Source: Paenibacillus sp. HW567
GTDB lineage: Bacteria; Bacillota; Bacilli; Paenibacillales; Paenibacillaceae
Assembly: GCF_000374185.1 (NCBI RefSeq)
Contig: NZ_KB910518.1
Span: 3,794,669 to 3,858,668, forward strand
Direction of reading: 5' to 3'
DNA length: 64,000 nt
Both the position numbers and the translations under genes were made by a program. Positions 63,558 to 64,000 of this stretch are shown in pieces. The first letter of the stretch is position 1; the number at the start of each line of letters is the position of its first letter. Below the pieces are notes generated by a model. The model had not been told where the DNA came from, did no database searches, and saw only the letters and a list, made by a program, of their open reading frames with translations.

Positions 63558-64000
63558 TAATATTCCACCTCTCTCTTACGCATCTGTCTGACCGCAACCA
63601 CGACGAAGACCAGAATCATCAGGAACTGCACCACCGACAACGCCGAAGGAAGCCCCATCGCCAGACTGCCGCGGAAGGTTTCTTTGTATACGTCATAGGC
63701 CATAGTTCTTGTATTAAAACGTCCGTCCGTGGTCGCCAGAATAATATCAAAGGTGGACATGGCACCAATGATCGACAGGAGCATATTGACCGTAAAGGAA
63801 GGAGCGATCAGCGGGAACGTAATATTTTTAAAGGATTGCCATTTACTTGTACCGTCGATATATCCCGCTTCATACAGATCCTTTGGCACCGATTGGAGTC
63901 CTGCCAGGAAGATCAGCATGGAATAGCCCATATACATCCAGATTTGCACAAATATAATATAGCTGAACGCATGGGTGAAGCTTCCGAAGAACATGTCCTT
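63557..64000 (-). CDS. CUT1 sugar ABC transporter permease (MalF type), partial
   Basis: Only the C-terminal ~148 residues are in the window; the frame stays open to the last base, so the start lies beyond it. Four hydrophobic segments and the EAA loop (DLYEAGYIDGTSKWQSFKNITFPL) are visible. The stop overlaps the start of the next permease in a TAATG arrangement. The solute-binding protein gene is expected further upstream, outside the window. Confidence 0.85.
   Translation of the reverse strand, partial: KDMFFGSFTHAFSYIIFVQIWMYMGYSMLIFLAGLQSVPKDLYEAGYIDGTSKWQSFKNITFPLIAPSFTVNMLLSIIGAMSTFDIILATTDGRFNTRTMAYDVYKETFRGSLAMGLPSALSVVQFLMILVFVVVAVRQMRKREVEY

Overview
The window looks like chromosomal DNA of a Paenibacillus. 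A cyclodextrin glucanotransferase (CGTase) closely resembles the P. macerans enzyme as I remember it. A giant SLH-anchored pullulanase/amylase, strong AGGAGG-type ribosome binding sites, PrkA and SpoVR, an AbrB with a CxxC tail and LicT-type antitermination all fit a spore-forming Gram-positive of moderate GC content. I see no rRNA, tRNA, CRISPR array or intact mobile element.

Region 1 (1-20.2 kb) is a starch/maltodextrin island. It holds malG (start only), malF and malE on the minus strand, a cytoplasmic neopullulanase/cyclomaltodextrinase, a 2556-residue surface protein with a pullulanase and an alpha-amylase domain, the LacI-family regulator MalR, beta-phosphoglucomutase, maltose phosphorylase and oligo-1,6-glucosidase. 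LacI-type operators of two kinds lie in its promoter regions: CAAACGTTTG and AAACCGGTTT. The secreted CGTase at 33.2-35.4 kb carries the second kind directly downstream of a good promoter, so it probably belongs to the same regulon. The logic is to degrade starch outside (pullulanase/amylase, CGTase), import through MalEFG with an ATPase encoded elsewhere, and then break the sugars down inside by hydrolysis (neopullulanase, MalL) and phosphorolysis (MalP plus PgmB).

Region 2 (20.3-33 kb) is regulatory and envelope-related: an AraC-GyrI regulator, DegV, an Amj-type lipid II flippase, an orphan PAS-PAS histidine kinase, a five-gene two-component/ABC module of the peptide-antibiotic resistance type, an alpha/beta hydrolase, a second two-component system and a decayed IS5-type transposase fragment.

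Region 3 (36-46 kb) holds SpoVR and PrkA, a frameshifted AraC-GyrI gene, a DinB-fold protein, a pectin-side-chain pair (GH105 and esterase) with a divergent AraC regulator, and a DUF2161 nuclease-fold protein. Region 4 (46.6-52.9 kb) is a beta-glucoside PTS locus (bglP, licT, two GH1 enzymes) with three ribonucleic antiterminator/terminator pairs. Region 5 (52.9-59.9 kb) is mostly housekeeping: an aminotransferase, an orphan LuxR-type response regulator, a coiled-coil protein with an NAGPA-domain protein, AbrB, TrmL, SerC and a mutarotase-like protein. Region 6 (59.9-64 kb) is a GH94 phosphorylase with its CUT1 ABC permeases, cut by the window end.

The most unusual signal is an intergenic element of about 210-250 nt present in three full copies (15.7, 18.3 and 37.6 kb) and one fragment (49.7 kb). 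Two short core motifs are conserved, while the long outer stems and the inner hairpin differ in sequence from copy to copy yet stay self-complementary. That is the pattern expected of a structured RNA or a structure-driven DNA element, and I do not recognise it. A second family, of units about 40 bp long, lies in two clusters (35.7-36.0 and 46.2-46.4 kb).
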